This document shows, one piece after another, positions 45,801 through 47,912 of a DNA stretch of 64,000 nucleotides. The DNA comes from Apostichopus japonicus. Taxonomy: Eukaryota > Echinodermata > Holothuroidea > Aspidochirotida > Stichopodidae. Positions within the stretch are counted from its first letter, which is position 1. Every line of letters starts with the position of its first letter. A model generated the notes under the pieces. It saw only the letters and a list, made by a program, of their open reading frames with translations, was not told where the DNA came from and ran no database searches. A program made the translations under genes and the position numbers. Location: contig NC_092578.1 in assembly GCF_037975245.1 (NCBI RefSeq), forward strand, positions 6,057,001 through 6,121,000. Reading direction: 5' to 3'.

Positions 45801-47912
45801 CGCTACGGCCAGATGTCTGGTACAGCCGTCCTTCCAACTGTCAGCCCTGCTCAAAGCTATCCTGAGAGATGAAATCATAGCATGGGATAAGAAGGTACGT
45901 TTGAGAATGATCTTACTTGATCGCATTATCTGTTTGACTTCAGTTTCAAACAGATACATTCCAGTATATTTACCAATGTTCCCTAAGAGTTGGTGTCTTT
46001 TGCAGAGACATGCATGAATTCATGTTTCTGGTTAGTCCTTTATGTTTCAGAGCTGTTCTCTAGTTGAGCGACATGAGCAGTTGTGAGGGCTGTTAAACAA
46101 AGATTGGTCAAGTTTAAAGTTGTCAAGATTGATAAAATTTTCATGCCATCAGCAAGCTACATCTTTGTTAAAATTACTTATTCTAAATTTTGTTTCTTGG
46201 CGGTTGTGACCCTCAGTGAAAGGACTTTGAGAAGGGCTGTAAGGGAGATGGGAGGTGCACTAAAATGCTTTTAAGGTCTACAGATGAAGTGACCATTTCT
46301 TGGAATTGTGTAGCATATTAGGGTCCTATAATCTATAACCTTGAAATGTAAATAATCATGAGATGGTCACATGCAGTGTGTCAAAGAGTGCAGAAATTTT
46401 CAGCAAATTTAGCATATTTATTCATTGAAGAAATAGCTACTGCATAACAACTTAAACATTTGTACAGCAAAAATATTTCAACATGCATTATCATCTAACA
46501 ATACTATATCTACTTCTAGTCACAGTTTTGATTTTGATTTTTTTTTTGTGGGGGGGAGGGGGGGAGGGGTGGGAGGGGGAAGGTTCATCCAGAGGTCACT
46601 GGTTTGAATCCCACTCTAACCCTAAATTTCTTTGCCTTTTTCTATTGTTTATACCTGGGGCGGGCCACATGCGGCCCGCCAGTATTTTTTTTTGAAGCCT
46701 GTGAGATGTCTCAAAAAAAACAAATCAATCTATTTTACATCATCACAAAAAAAATGAGCTAGCTGCTTAGAATTTATTGGCACTAATGATGCTGTCAGGT
46801 AGGCCTATTATCCCCGTTAATTATCAACTGTACTGTATTGACATTATGTTTTTGTGAATATAGGTTAAGTACACACACCTATTGCTTGAAAGTCCTCGGA
46901 ATCAAAGGTTTAAAATCAACAGTAGGTTGTTGGTTAGGTTCGGCCCATTCAATTTTTCACTCCTTATATCTGGCCCATTCATTCAAAAAGGTTGCCCACC
47001 CCTGGTTTATACTATCCCATTCAGTGTCACATTGCTCACTTTACTGTATAAGTTTTTTTTTCTTTCTATCTATCTATCAGAAGAAAGATGACAATTCCAA
47101 GGCTGTTGACGTTTTCCAGATCACGCCAGACGAACAGATCGAATGCGATGTCCTTATCAACACAGTTACCAAAGCAGTCAACGCTATCATGACTAGACTA
47201 CAGAGTGAGTGACACTTTGTGTATCTCTGTCACTCTCTGCATATATATGTGTACCTGCACTTATTAAGCAACCACAGTAACAACGTGTATAACTGTACAC
47301 TTAATAGCTCACGCAATAGCGTGTTGCGTGACTTGGAGGACCGAATGAATGTACATTCATACACATGTTTGGATACCTGCAAATCCAATTCGATTTATTT
47401 CCATGATTGTGATCTTTTTTGTGTGTTGTATTTCCTCCTACAGTTTCCTAAACTTTTCTGGAATTTTTATAATTACTTTTGCATACCTTTTTTTTAGCTT
47501 GCTTCACCCCTAGTGGGTCTGTTTTTCTTCACCTGTTATGATATTTCAATCTTTCATTTAGAAGTAGGTCATCTCTTGTTCACAAACATCTTTAACGCAA
47601 GAATTAGAATCTATTTGGTCAAGATGAGTTTTTGATTTTGCTAAGTCTTTCCAGTAATATTTCCAATTCATTCCAACATATTTTAAAGGCTCCCATTTTG
47701 TTTTCAGGGGATTTAAAATTTATGTTTGGTTTATATTATTAATATCCATAATGTCATCATTACATTTGTAAATTTTTCACTTTATTTCTTTTTTCCTCGC
47801 AGACCTGGCTCAGTTTGAAGGAGGGGAGAGTAAAGTGAGTACCTTAGTAGCAGCAGCTAATAGCCCTGACAATCTCTGTCGTATGGACCCAGCCTGGCAC
47901 CCATGGTTATAG
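1..47912 (+). CDS. TRRAP: TRRAP (transformation/transcription domain-associated protein), 5'-partial, 57 exons in window
   Basis: Scaffold subunit of the SAGA and TIP60/NuA4 histone acetyltransferase complexes in the nucleus. It binds activators and carries a kinase fold without catalysis (family knowledge). Seen here: 57 exons, each with matching splice phase, join to 9,171 nt (3,056 residues plus stop). The protein is colinear with vertebrate TRRAP as I recall it, which is about 3,860 residues, so roughly the first 750-800 are upstream of the window. Layout in window residues: HEAT-type helical solenoid 1-1730, FAT about 1735-2650, PIKK-like pseudokinase about 2650-2980, FATC about 2990-3056. 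Strongly conserved blocks include KKHLLRHQPANAQ (exon 8), QRGIVKCMTCDNTKV (exon 26), EEDMWAGLWQKRCKY (exon 38) and the C-terminus NLCRMDPAWHPWL. Unlike active PIKKs it shows no DFG motif. A Thr/Ser/Ala-rich linker of about 140 residues (exons 46-48) interrupts the FAT region. Exon coordinates follow as separate entries, numbered within the window. Confidence 0.97.
2..79 (+). CDS. TRRAP: TRRAP window exon 1 (5'-truncated)
   Basis: Reads in frame 2 to PIYFAEKGPIHLPVVK and ends at donor gtgaga (80) in phase 0. The window edge cuts its 5' end. The peptide matches a conserved block of the N-terminal HEAT solenoid. Confidence 0.9.
836..987 (+). CDS. TRRAP: TRRAP window exon 2
   Basis: Acceptor ctttag, donor gtgagc. 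Begins VIETALNKLKSP and contains YRRQAWEVVRHFI, both conserved in TRRAP. Leaves two bases of a codon. HEAT region. Confidence 0.93.
1384..1484 (+). CDS. TRRAP: TRRAP window exon 3
   Basis: Acceptor cgtcag, donor gtaaga. Encodes FKSGDIMRNLSVSYK and leaves one base of a codon. This part of the solenoid is less conserved, so the call rests on frame and position. Confidence 0.85.
1856..1951 (+). CDS. TRRAP: TRRAP window exon 4
   Basis: Acceptor ttgcag, donor gtaatt. Encodes IKDLRSHSLPFMLNIVRHF, matching the conserved IKDLR...LPF block of the HEAT region. Confidence 0.9.
2052..2215. repeat. 164-bp foldback (near-perfect inverted repeat) in intron 4
   Basis: Two arms of about 75 bp are near-complementary around a short unpaired centre (gaggcgcagccaa). 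The left arm begins acaaataatgaatggtt and the right arm ends aaccatccattatttgt. It looks like a foldback MITE. It creates a spurious open frame through both arms and is not a coding exon. Confidence 0.85.
3054..3232 (+). CDS. TRRAP: TRRAP window exon 5
   Basis: Acceptor ttccag, donor gtgagt, phase 0 at the end. Encodes GLDPHVLIDAIATCMAHEEK and ELCKPGQVALNVILD, strongly TRRAP-like. Confidence 0.95.
3884..4081 (+). CDS. TRRAP: TRRAP window exon 6
   Basis: Acceptor gacagg boundary at 3883/3884, donor gtgagt. Encodes ACQLPIFEYVSERMCSCCYE, RAWYAKLGG and FLKALLFVMLDLTGE, diagnostic of the TRRAP solenoid. Confidence 0.96.
4315..4632 (-). mobile_element. tRNA-derived SINE, minus strand, in intron 6
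   Basis: Read on the minus strand, a tRNA-like head (ggccaattggctaaggcg, gttggacttgtgatccaagg) is followed by a body ending in the tagcgctttacacc-type stretch. The 3' tail is (ATT)n, seen on the + strand as (AAT)n at 4315-4333. This is a typical marine-invertebrate tRNA-SINE layout. The B-box-like part is degraded, so it is a repeat copy rather than a tRNA gene. Confidence 0.8.
4697..4885 (+). CDS. TRRAP: TRRAP window exon 7
   Basis: Acceptor caatag, donor gtgggt. Encodes ...QRAFHDVTRELVKEVTSPNQ TVREQ, matching the conserved FHHVTHDLVREVTSPN-type block. A G-rich stretch (4926-4953) lies just inside the following intron. Confidence 0.95.
4999..5327. repeat. tandem duplication spanning the exon 8 acceptor (2 copies)
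   Basis: Copy 1 (about 4999-5171) and copy 2 (about 5172-5327) share intron sequence from caccatgttttcttctgctc through the splice site into exon 8. Copy 1 ends ccatccaag then gcaatgcgttcattgcaatc. Copy 2 has the true acceptor atcccag and gcaatgcactccttgcaatc. Copy 1 is diverged and lies 155 bases upstream, so it is out of frame with the real exon. Confidence 0.85.
5308..5544 (+). CDS. TRRAP: TRRAP window exon 8
   Basis: Acceptor tcccag, donor gtaact. Encodes AMHSLQSLATLTGKTVTDIM, PPKKHLLRHQPANAQRGLMD and NTFCTTLEPRLF, among the most conserved TRRAP segments. Confidence 0.98.
5833..5929 (+). CDS. TRRAP: TRRAP window exon 9
   Basis: Acceptor ctgtag, donor gtgagt. Encodes LMNLCELDDAMLVKLPCYKS VPSLVPLRVSAL. 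Ends with one base of a codon. Confidence 0.95.
6180..6301 (+). CDS. TRRAP: TRRAP window exon 10
   Basis: Acceptor aaacag, donor gtgcgt. Encodes ALAACHYIPEARERIFKVLY and ALNSTQSELQEAGAEAMKK, matching vertebrate TRRAP closely. Confidence 0.96.
6806..6976 (+). CDS. TRRAP: TRRAP window exon 11
   Basis: Acceptor atcag, donor gtaagt. Encodes RPLLLKLGDHRSLTLNIIQR and LTELFPDAFSEKLCEQML. Decayed copies of its 3' end lie in the next intron. Confidence 0.96.
7045..7350 (+). pseudogene. decayed copies of the exon 11 3' end in intron 11
   Basis: At about 7045-7102 the stretch acagacatcttattcaaatg ... tgtgagaagctgtatg ... atgctg aligns with the last 55 bases of exon 11. A weaker copy, gtaagaaactttatgaactg atgctg, lies at 7197-7222. 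A still weaker one is near 7317-7350. None keeps a useful donor, so they read as exon-edge ghosts from old tandem duplication. Confidence 0.6.
7443..7791. mobile_element. hAT-like non-autonomous element, copy 1 (349 bp) with perfect 8-bp TSD
   Basis: Termini ctgggttgggcaacc and ggttgcccacccctg form an imperfect inverted repeat close to the CAGGGGTGGGCAA-type hAT ends. Both sides carry the same 8-bp duplication, atgtacac (7435-7442 and 7792-7799). No transposase frame is present. A sibling lies at 46655-47004. Confidence 0.9.
7885..8076 (+). CDS. TRRAP: TRRAP window exon 12
   Basis: Acceptor tgacag, donor gttaga. Encodes THLKKWMEATILAQKT and IKICTAILNIFHAIPAAS. It appears shorter than the vertebrate segment, which has an extra loop here (from memory). 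Confidence 0.93.
8586..8705 (+). CDS. TRRAP: TRRAP window exon 13
   Basis: Acceptor caacag, donor gtaagt. Encodes AGSPFRAPLLKFLLRYPKQT and EYFMVEATL, matching the conserved AGSPFREPL block. Confidence 0.95.
9324..9416 (+). CDS. TRRAP: TRRAP window exon 14
   Basis: Acceptor atttcag, donor gtaaat. Encodes YFLKQKGAGPLRQVLEANTP; vertebrate proteins have a similar LKHKDARPLRDVL block. Confidence 0.93.
9892..9958. repeat. AT dinucleotide microsatellite in intron 14
   Basis: Runs of alternating A/T with interspersed tatg. Simple repeat with no other signal in this 700-base intron. Confidence 0.85.
10139..10261 (+). CDS. TRRAP: TRRAP window exon 15
   Basis: Acceptor cgtcag, donor gtaagc. Encodes LLELQFQSIYISRILVKHNP NWLPKQPQL, aligned with the vertebrate LQFQAIKIISIIVK segment. 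Confidence 0.94.
10761..10885 (+). CDS. TRRAP: TRRAP window exon 16
   Basis: Acceptor ttccag, donor gtacgg. Encodes RRIWISDAFQERHINDN and WNEPKLLAKCLINYA. Ends with two bases of a codon. Confidence 0.95.
11281..11392 (+). CDS. TRRAP: TRRAP window exon 17
   Basis: Acceptor ttttag, donor gtaaag. Encodes QHPDNVELVFQLLRVFIKRY and FVREFIEEKIAK. A 22-base look-alike of its start occurs at 11529, possibly by chance. Confidence 0.95.
12192..12344 (+). CDS. TRRAP: TRRAP window exon 18
   Basis: Acceptor ctccag, donor gtaaga. Encodes GYVVEQKRKVFFTFVALYMD and the conserved PMFAASFDKGEGDE. Confidence 0.95.
13167..13351 (+). CDS. TRRAP: TRRAP window exon 19
   Basis: Acceptor ttgcag, donor gtacgt. Encodes LIGGPPNPSQNSPDNLVSVF ISKVIDPDNP and LLVEKAAPHIHD. 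Phase 2 end. Confidence 0.96.
13772..13925 (+). CDS. TRRAP: TRRAP window exon 20
   Basis: Acceptor tttcag, donor gtaaag. Encodes KLRRLMTFAWPCLIQKNCVD and AKFAIHKKIVLK, nearly identical to vertebrate TRRAP. Confidence 0.97.
14033..14083 (+). pseudogene. decayed copy of the exon 20 3' end plus donor in intron 20
   Basis: gcatcaagttgccattcaca ggaatattgatctttac followed by ggtaaatc resembles the last 36 bases of exon 20 and its gtaaag donor. It lies 145 bases downstream (not a multiple of three) and has several substitutions. Confidence 0.65.
14273..14454 (+). CDS. TRRAP: TRRAP window exon 21
   Basis: Acceptor tttcag, donor gtaagt. Encodes VFHSLLKAHALEAKGVVRQA and MLMHWTKKIIVEEGYTTAQL. Phase 2 end. 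Confidence 0.97.
14585..14810. repeat. intronic tandem duplication, about 110-bp unit (2 copies)
   Basis: Two copies share ttacacggt, accctcagacaccatcagta and agtgattgttattgtcatag. Each carries a donor-like cagtaagtga, but no exon sequence is included. Purely intronic. Confidence 0.75.
15168..15366 (+). CDS. TRRAP: TRRAP window exon 22
   Basis: Acceptor ccacag, donor gtacga. Encodes YKVYYPVRHHLIQTIVYSIQ and VVDLVEVIIKWELQRIKDEE, highly conserved. Confidence 0.97.
15785..15890. repeat. intronic tandem duplication, about 60-bp unit (2 copies)
   Basis: Two near-identical copies of ctgatgtaatatgtttacga ggtaactatctctgtgcagtactg. No exon sequence is included. Confidence 0.75.
15945..16016 (+). 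CDS. TRRAP: TRRAP window exon 23
   Basis: Acceptor cactag, donor gtaagt. A 72-base in-frame exon for a hydrophilic linker, GEPDSKRARHSSTSGPASP, with a basic SKRARH patch at the place where vertebrate TRRAP also has a Ser-rich, basic linker. A phase-0/0 exon, so skipping would keep the frame. Confidence 0.85.
16461..16697 (+). CDS. TRRAP: TRRAP window exon 24
   Basis: Acceptor ctgcag, donor gtgagt (16698). Encodes DSVVNFLIRLACQVNESG, SPGEQLSRRCMGLLKMALRP and WPTSDLRLSFLDKIFSSI. Its last 60 bases and donor are repeated 150 bases downstream, giving a second possible in-frame donor at 16848. Confidence 0.96.
16636..16895. repeat. tandem duplication of the exon 24 3' end plus donor (2 copies, 150-bp period)
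   Basis: Bases about 16638-16741 recur at 16788-16891 with very few changes; within the coding part the only change seen is synonymous (gattta to gatcta). Both copies hold atcgatagtgagtt, i.e. exon end and donor. The frame stays open through both copies, separated by a G-rich spacer. Confidence 0.93.
17554..17628 (+). CDS. TRRAP: TRRAP window exon 25
   Basis: Acceptor ttccag, donor gtaagt. Encodes DQPTQINFGNICAGLDVLNF LLTIM, matching the vertebrate VNYGNICTGLEVLSFLL block. Confidence 0.95.
17638..17812. repeat. minisatellite just downstream of the exon 25 donor
   Basis: About nine imperfect copies of a 19-20-base unit, atcacaggatcagaccatt, beginning 10 bases after the donor. It is intronic. 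It does not resemble a CRISPR array, because unit and spacer are not distinct. Confidence 0.9.
18055..18215. repeat. intronic tandem duplication, about 79-bp unit (2 copies)
   Basis: Two copies containing ttggtgctaatactatcctg and ataaaatgttcca-like sequence, ending just before the polypyrimidine tract of exon 26. Confidence 0.8.
18255..18393 (+). CDS. TRRAP: TRRAP window exon 26
   Basis: Acceptor ccgcag after a T tract, donor gtaaat. Encodes SLKPLQRGIVKCMTCDNTKV and SLLVRLMGIFPTEP, near identical to vertebrates. Confidence 0.97.
18816..18909 (+). CDS. TRRAP: TRRAP window exon 27
   Basis: Acceptor aagcag, donor gtaagt. Encodes SSIASKFEELEALYAGVGKI IYEGLTAYEK, clear TRRAP homology. Confidence 0.95.
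19378..19881. repeat. minisatellite built from the exon 28 acceptor and exon start (7 intronic copies plus the real one)
   Basis: A 66-72-base unit runs tctcttttcctac, cag, ggctgccaatggtaccccca, then tggtgacctcagataccatt. The last copy becomes the true exon at 19862. At least four copies keep a canonical pyrimidine-cag acceptor (before 19587, 19722, 19790, 19862). The copy before 19790 is 72 bases upstream and open in frame. Confidence 0.93.
19862..20031 (+). CDS. TRRAP: TRRAP window exon 28
   Basis: Acceptor taccag, donor gtgagc. Encodes RLFGTLMILKAACTTNVSYI and DRLISVFMRALQKMAREHL. The first eight or so codons lie inside the repeated unit, so the start of this exon depends on which acceptor copy is used. 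Confidence 0.95.
20764..20925. repeat. tandem duplication spanning the exon 29 acceptor (2 copies, 85-bp period)
   Basis: Copy 1 has atcag-less acceptor ttcatag at 20803 and the exon-like ttgcctcgtagctgctagtg. Copy 2 has the true ttcacag and ttgcctctgagctgcttgtc. Both share gatggatatatgaaac upstream. Copy 1 contains an in-frame TAG and would not code. Confidence 0.85.
20889..21067 (+). CDS. TRRAP: TRRAP window exon 29 (GC donor)
   Basis: Acceptor ttcacag. Encodes ASELLVISLDLVKNRVCVMS and EKSADAKVLKTIVRMVEEWV KAK. Only the frame-correct boundary aaag|gcaagt gives phase 0 into exon 30, so this is a GC-AG intron with otherwise ideal donor consensus. Confidence 0.92.
21287..21429 (+). CDS. TRRAP: TRRAP window exon 30
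   Basis: Acceptor ttttag, donor gtaata. Encodes LLVKLMQYVEKRFPDEADLN AQFLELVNWVY, closely TRRAP. Confidence 0.96.
22009..22111 (+). CDS. TRRAP: TRRAP window exon 31
   Basis: Acceptor tcaaaag after a pyrimidine tract, donor gtatgg. Encodes RDEALAGSELTSKLEPAFLA GLRCPQPLIRAKFFE. Confidence 0.96.
22581..22691 (+). CDS. TRRAP: TRRAP window exon 32
   Basis: Acceptor aaacag, donor gtaaaa. Encodes VFNNSIRRRLFDRLLYIIDS QNWEAMGTHYWLKQCME. Confidence 0.96.
23344..23520 (+). CDS. TRRAP: TRRAP window exon 33
   Basis: Acceptor accag/cag, donor gtaagt. Encodes QLPAITNVINLADSQEKTAF and HVKEEPMDTDADGQKEE, the acidic stretch after the conserved TNVINLADS block. The VKEEP core resembles a SUMO-type psi-K-x-E site (inference). 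Confidence 0.94.
24527..24694 (+). CDS. TRRAP: TRRAP window exon 34
   Basis: Acceptor atacag, donor gtaagt (24695). Begins DVEIDIEI, as in vertebrates, continues through a Thr/Ala-rich linker, and ends SRKFIESLREVR. A second in-frame donor gtaaga lies six bases earlier (24689). Confidence 0.92.
25129..25248 (+). CDS. TRRAP: TRRAP window exon 35
   Basis: Acceptor ttacag, donor gtgagt. Encodes FLAAFSQLCHSDTDLTNELW and NLFPQIWKILSEKEQ. Confidence 0.95.
25676..25756. repeat. (TTTA)n microsatellite upstream of the exon 36 acceptor
   Basis: About 80 bases of TTTA/TCTA repeats end 11 bases before the exon 36 acceptor, so they form its upstream pyrimidine-poor context. Confidence 0.9.
25768..25911 (+). 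CDS. TRRAP: TRRAP window exon 36
   Basis: Acceptor atgtag, donor gttagt. Encodes EMGPFLCSGSHHYQKEAQLS and KCIPPINIRPCVTK. Confidence 0.96.
26247..26402 (+). CDS. TRRAP: TRRAP window exon 37 (start of FAT region)
   Basis: Acceptor catcag, donor gtaaac. Encodes YLGKSHNLWHRSILMLELTA and ends VYDFYEPDSAVTTQM, aligning with the entry to the FAT domain. Confidence 0.95.
26690..27290. repeat. TACTATACTG-type satellite, about 600 bp, in intron 37
   Basis: Irregular 5- and 10-base units (tactatactg, tactagacta, taccatacca) fill most of intron 37. They contain no gene. Composition is strand-asymmetric: G is rare on the + strand. Confidence 0.95.
27500..27886 (+). CDS. TRRAP: TRRAP window exon 38 (FAT)
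   Basis: Acceptor ctgaag, donor gtcagt. The longest exon (129 codons). Encodes ETLDSLAELYERLEEEDMWA, GLWQKRCKYPETSTAISYEQ, FPEYQLWENHWIHCSKELSQ and LVLESAWRVPNWNAMKEALA: TPR-like helical repeats of the FAT domain. Confidence 0.98.
28451..28761 (+). CDS. TRRAP: TRRAP window exon 39 (FAT)
   Basis: Acceptor ggacag, donor gtgagg. Encodes MNWKVNMYRGFIAICHPDEK, EWRRLPHYVTQAHMPLLQAA and LGRN-like VGRNQSLHDMKAIVKTW. Confidence 0.97.
29274..29391 (+). CDS. TRRAP: TRRAP window exon 40 (FAT)
   Basis: Acceptor attcag, donor gtaagt. Encodes NRLPMISDDLSHWSDIFMWR QHHYQAIVSAYE. It lacks an extra insert that I recall from one vertebrate isoform at QHHYQ. Confidence 0.95.
29526..29641 (+). CDS. TRRAP: TRRAP window exon 41 (FAT)
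   Basis: Acceptor ttccag, donor gtcaga. Only 134 bases after exon 40. Encodes NHAMLGVHASAQSIINYGKM ARKHNLIGSALDSLS. Confidence 0.95.
30078..30290 (+). CDS. TRRAP: TRRAP window exon 42 (FAT)
   Basis: Acceptor ccttag, donor gtaaag. Encodes RIHTIPSVPIVDCFQKIRQQ, GLEVIESTNLKYFGREMKAE and FYALKGMFLAQVG, nearly identical to vertebrate TRRAP. Confidence 0.98.
30394..30835 (-). mobile_element. two tRNA-derived SINE fragments, minus strand, in intron 42
   Basis: Two related pieces (about 30394-30482 and 30719-30835) share aaatttatggct. On the minus strand each reads as a tRNA-like head: cagttggtagattgctgagc ttgtaatcc in one, and tgtaaccc-less gggttacaagccc plus ctggtttgaatcc in the other. A related piece lies in sense at 46575-46646. 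Degenerate, so repeat copies rather than functional tRNA genes. Confidence 0.55.
31066..31176 (+). CDS. TRRAP: TRRAP window exon 43 (FAT)
   Basis: Acceptor tcacag, donor gtaagg. Encodes SDEANKAFSAAVQMHDILVK AWALWGNYLEQIF. A strong G-quadruplex-type run lies 20 bases past the donor. Confidence 0.97.
31999..34278. repeat. 2.3-kb composite repeat with DR4-type AGGTCA motifs, in the 5-kb intron 43
   Basis: The ends carry ggttccttgctt (31999) and its complement aagcaaggaacc (to 34278), suggesting inverted termini. The left end also forms the hairpin ggttccttgctttagcaaaa ggaacc. Inside, a 370-base block at 32285-32650 recurs almost unchanged at about 33238-33610 (953-base offset), with further partial copies. 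A (gtat)n/(gt)n run follows the left end. No transposase frame was seen. Class unknown. Confidence 0.75.
32230..33746 (+). promoter_or_regulatory. five perfect AGGTCA-n4-AGGTCA (DR4) motifs inside the intronic repeat
   Basis: The same 16 bases, aggtcaccaaaggtca, occur at 32230, 32378, 33035, 33331 and 33731. A direct repeat of the AGGTCA half-site with four spacer bases is the DR4 arrangement bound by thyroid-hormone/LXR-type nuclear receptor heterodimers (established knowledge). Any function here is unproven, because the motif is part of the repeat. Confidence 0.5.
34279..36221. other. remainder of intron 43, no gene recognised
   Basis: AT-rich sequence with several taggcct-type repeat fragments. 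A 76-codon open frame at 35483 has no recognisable domain and no supported splice context, so it is not called. Confidence 0.6.
36222..36416 (+). CDS. TRRAP: TRRAP window exon 44 (FAT)
   Basis: Acceptor cgtcag, donor gtgaga. Encodes FLHACRHQNTGKSRKYLAKV LWLLSYEDDK and GVPPSQWLPW, strongly conserved. Confidence 0.97.
36975..37123 (+). CDS. TRRAP: TRRAP window exon 45 (FAT)
   Basis: Acceptor gttcag, donor gtaagt. Encodes IPQLLTCLKSKIGDRIMNIL and YPQALYFPIRTLYLTLKIEH REK. Confidence 0.97.
37798..37920 (+). CDS. TRRAP: TRRAP window exon 46 (start of linker)
   Basis: Acceptor tttcag, donor gtaatt. Encodes FKSIEPVNSQRRVSTTLLKA and ends NNEPPAAAQNRN, entering a low-complexity linker. Supported by phase on both sides. 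This segment is not conserved enough to recognise alone. Confidence 0.85.
38085..38190. repeat. intronic tandem duplication, about 58-bp unit (2 copies)
   Basis: Two diverged copies of tgtatttgagtcctagattt gcagtagaagtatttgtaattcatact. Intronic only. Confidence 0.65.
38355..38591 (+). CDS. TRRAP: TRRAP window exon 47 (Thr/Ser/Ala-rich linker)
   Basis: Acceptor tcaaag, donor gtaata (38592). Encodes SEKNSTAATPTTSEAQ and a long T/S/A/V stretch with no recognised domain, ending NTTTTKIN. The acceptor lacks the usual cag and the exon is low complexity, but phase fits both neighbours. Its 3' end is part of a 30-base repeat that copies the donor. Confidence 0.8.
38566..38745. repeat. 30-bp minisatellite carrying the exon 47 donor
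   Basis: Unit accacaaccactaagataaa tggtaataat recurs about five or six times. Donor-like gtaa occurs after aatg or tatg at 38592, 38622, 38675, 38705 and 38735. The first two are 30 bases apart and in frame; the later ones are shifted by an imperfect unit. Confidence 0.9.
39228..39478 (+). CDS. TRRAP: TRRAP window exon 48 (linker end, FAT resumes)
   Basis: Acceptor tatag, donor gtaaat. Starts with a T/A-rich run, then returns to conserved TRRAP sequence: GPIRASIPMVRCSKIMQVQR DLHPILLYSLEGIVDQ. Confidence 0.95.
39861..39960 (+). CDS. TRRAP: TRRAP window exon 49 (FAT)
   Basis: Acceptor taccag, donor gtaaat. Encodes MVWFRERWDEEVLRQLKLAL TKCQAVAFENRGA. Confidence 0.97.
40356..40653 (+). CDS. TRRAP: TRRAP window exon 50 (end of FAT)
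   Basis: Acceptor ctacag, donor gtaagt. Encodes DAKVTPHTHSFVKKLVKTFG, ATAQDPVFQKLKNQFTTDFN and KLHNLIGMLKKWVKLMEA. Confidence 0.98.
41138..41339 (+). CDS. TRRAP: TRRAP window exon 51 (pseudokinase N-lobe)
   Basis: Acceptor caacag, donor gtagag. Encodes FLIEDKCRFLSNFSSSTADV ELPGEFL, IRIARFMPRAEIV and HNTAARRLYIRGSNGK. Confidence 0.98.
41565..41672 (+). CDS. TRRAP: TRRAP window exon 52 (pseudokinase)
   Basis: Acceptor atatag, donor gtaaga. Encodes IYPYLVVNDASMGESRREER VLQLLRMLNQFLAKRK. Confidence 0.97.
41795..42178. repeat. (ATT/ATC)n trinucleotide microsatellite in intron 52
   Basis: About 380 bases of attattatc-type repeats. The long poly-Ile and poly-Asn open frames here on both strands are artefacts. 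Confidence 0.95.
42486..42858. repeat. (CAT)n trinucleotide microsatellite in intron 52
   Basis: About 370 bases, mostly catcatcat, with interruptions (cacc, ccaca). Six-frame translation gives poly-Ser, poly-Ile, poly-Asp and poly-Met frames, none of them genes. Confidence 0.95.
44065..44300. repeat. intronic tandem duplication, about 130-bp unit, before exon 53
   Basis: Two diverged copies contain gtaataatttttatagaact tcagg and atccaactttgcaacttttt. They end about 50 bases before the exon 53 acceptor and include no exon sequence. Confidence 0.75.
44349..44681 (+). CDS. TRRAP: TRRAP window exon 53 (pseudokinase)
   Basis: Acceptor tgacag, donor gtaagt. Encodes VVAVSPQMRLVEDSPSSVSL, ISRYYERLAVVQSRGSQVSH and LRDILKEVQSNMVPRSMLKD. 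Nearly identical to vertebrate TRRAP. Confidence 0.98.
45125..45266 (+). CDS. TRRAP: TRRAP window exon 54 (pseudokinase, catalytic-loop region)
   Basis: Acceptor ctcag, donor gtgagc. Encodes LALLGLAEFILHLTRLNPEI LQ and FYFKFDIDDTTG. The position of the kinase catalytic loop and metal-binding DFG is occupied by sequence without these motifs, as in other TRRAP proteins. Confidence 0.97.
45698..45894 (+). CDS. TRRAP: TRRAP window exon 55 (pseudokinase C-lobe)
   Basis: Acceptor ttcag, donor gtacgt. Encodes GELDANRPVPFRLTPNVAEF LTTVGVNG and LLKAILRDEIIAWDKK. Confidence 0.98.
46575..46646 (+). mobile_element. tRNA-derived SINE fragment, plus strand, in intron 55
   Basis: gtcactggtttgaatcccac tctaaccctaaatttctttgcc matches, in the opposite orientation, the fragments in intron 42. 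It has a B-box-like ggtttgaatcc. The hAT-like element at 46655 is inserted right after it. Confidence 0.5.
46655..47004. mobile_element. hAT-like non-autonomous element, copy 2 (350 bp) with perfect 8-bp TSD
   Basis: Sibling of 7443-7791: same termini (ctggggcggg / ggttgcccacccctg) and highly similar interior, with shared stretches such as ggcccattcatt-type ends and gcctattatcccc. Flanked by gtttatac at 46647-46654 and 47005-47012. Lies about 75 bases before the exon 56 acceptor. Confidence 0.9.
47081..47204 (+). CDS. TRRAP: TRRAP window exon 56 (FATC begins)
   Basis: Acceptor atcag, donor gtgagt. Begins with a variable stretch (KKDDNSKAVDVFQITPDEQ), then TVTKAVNAIMTRLQ, the conserved FATC entry. 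Confidence 0.95.
47803..47912 (+). CDS. TRRAP: TRRAP window exon 57 (last, FATC, stop TAG)
   Basis: Acceptor tcgcag. Encodes NLAQFEGGESKVSTLVAAAN and the conserved C-terminus NLCRMDPAWHPWL, then TAG at 47910-47912. This fixes the end of the protein. Confidence 0.98.
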
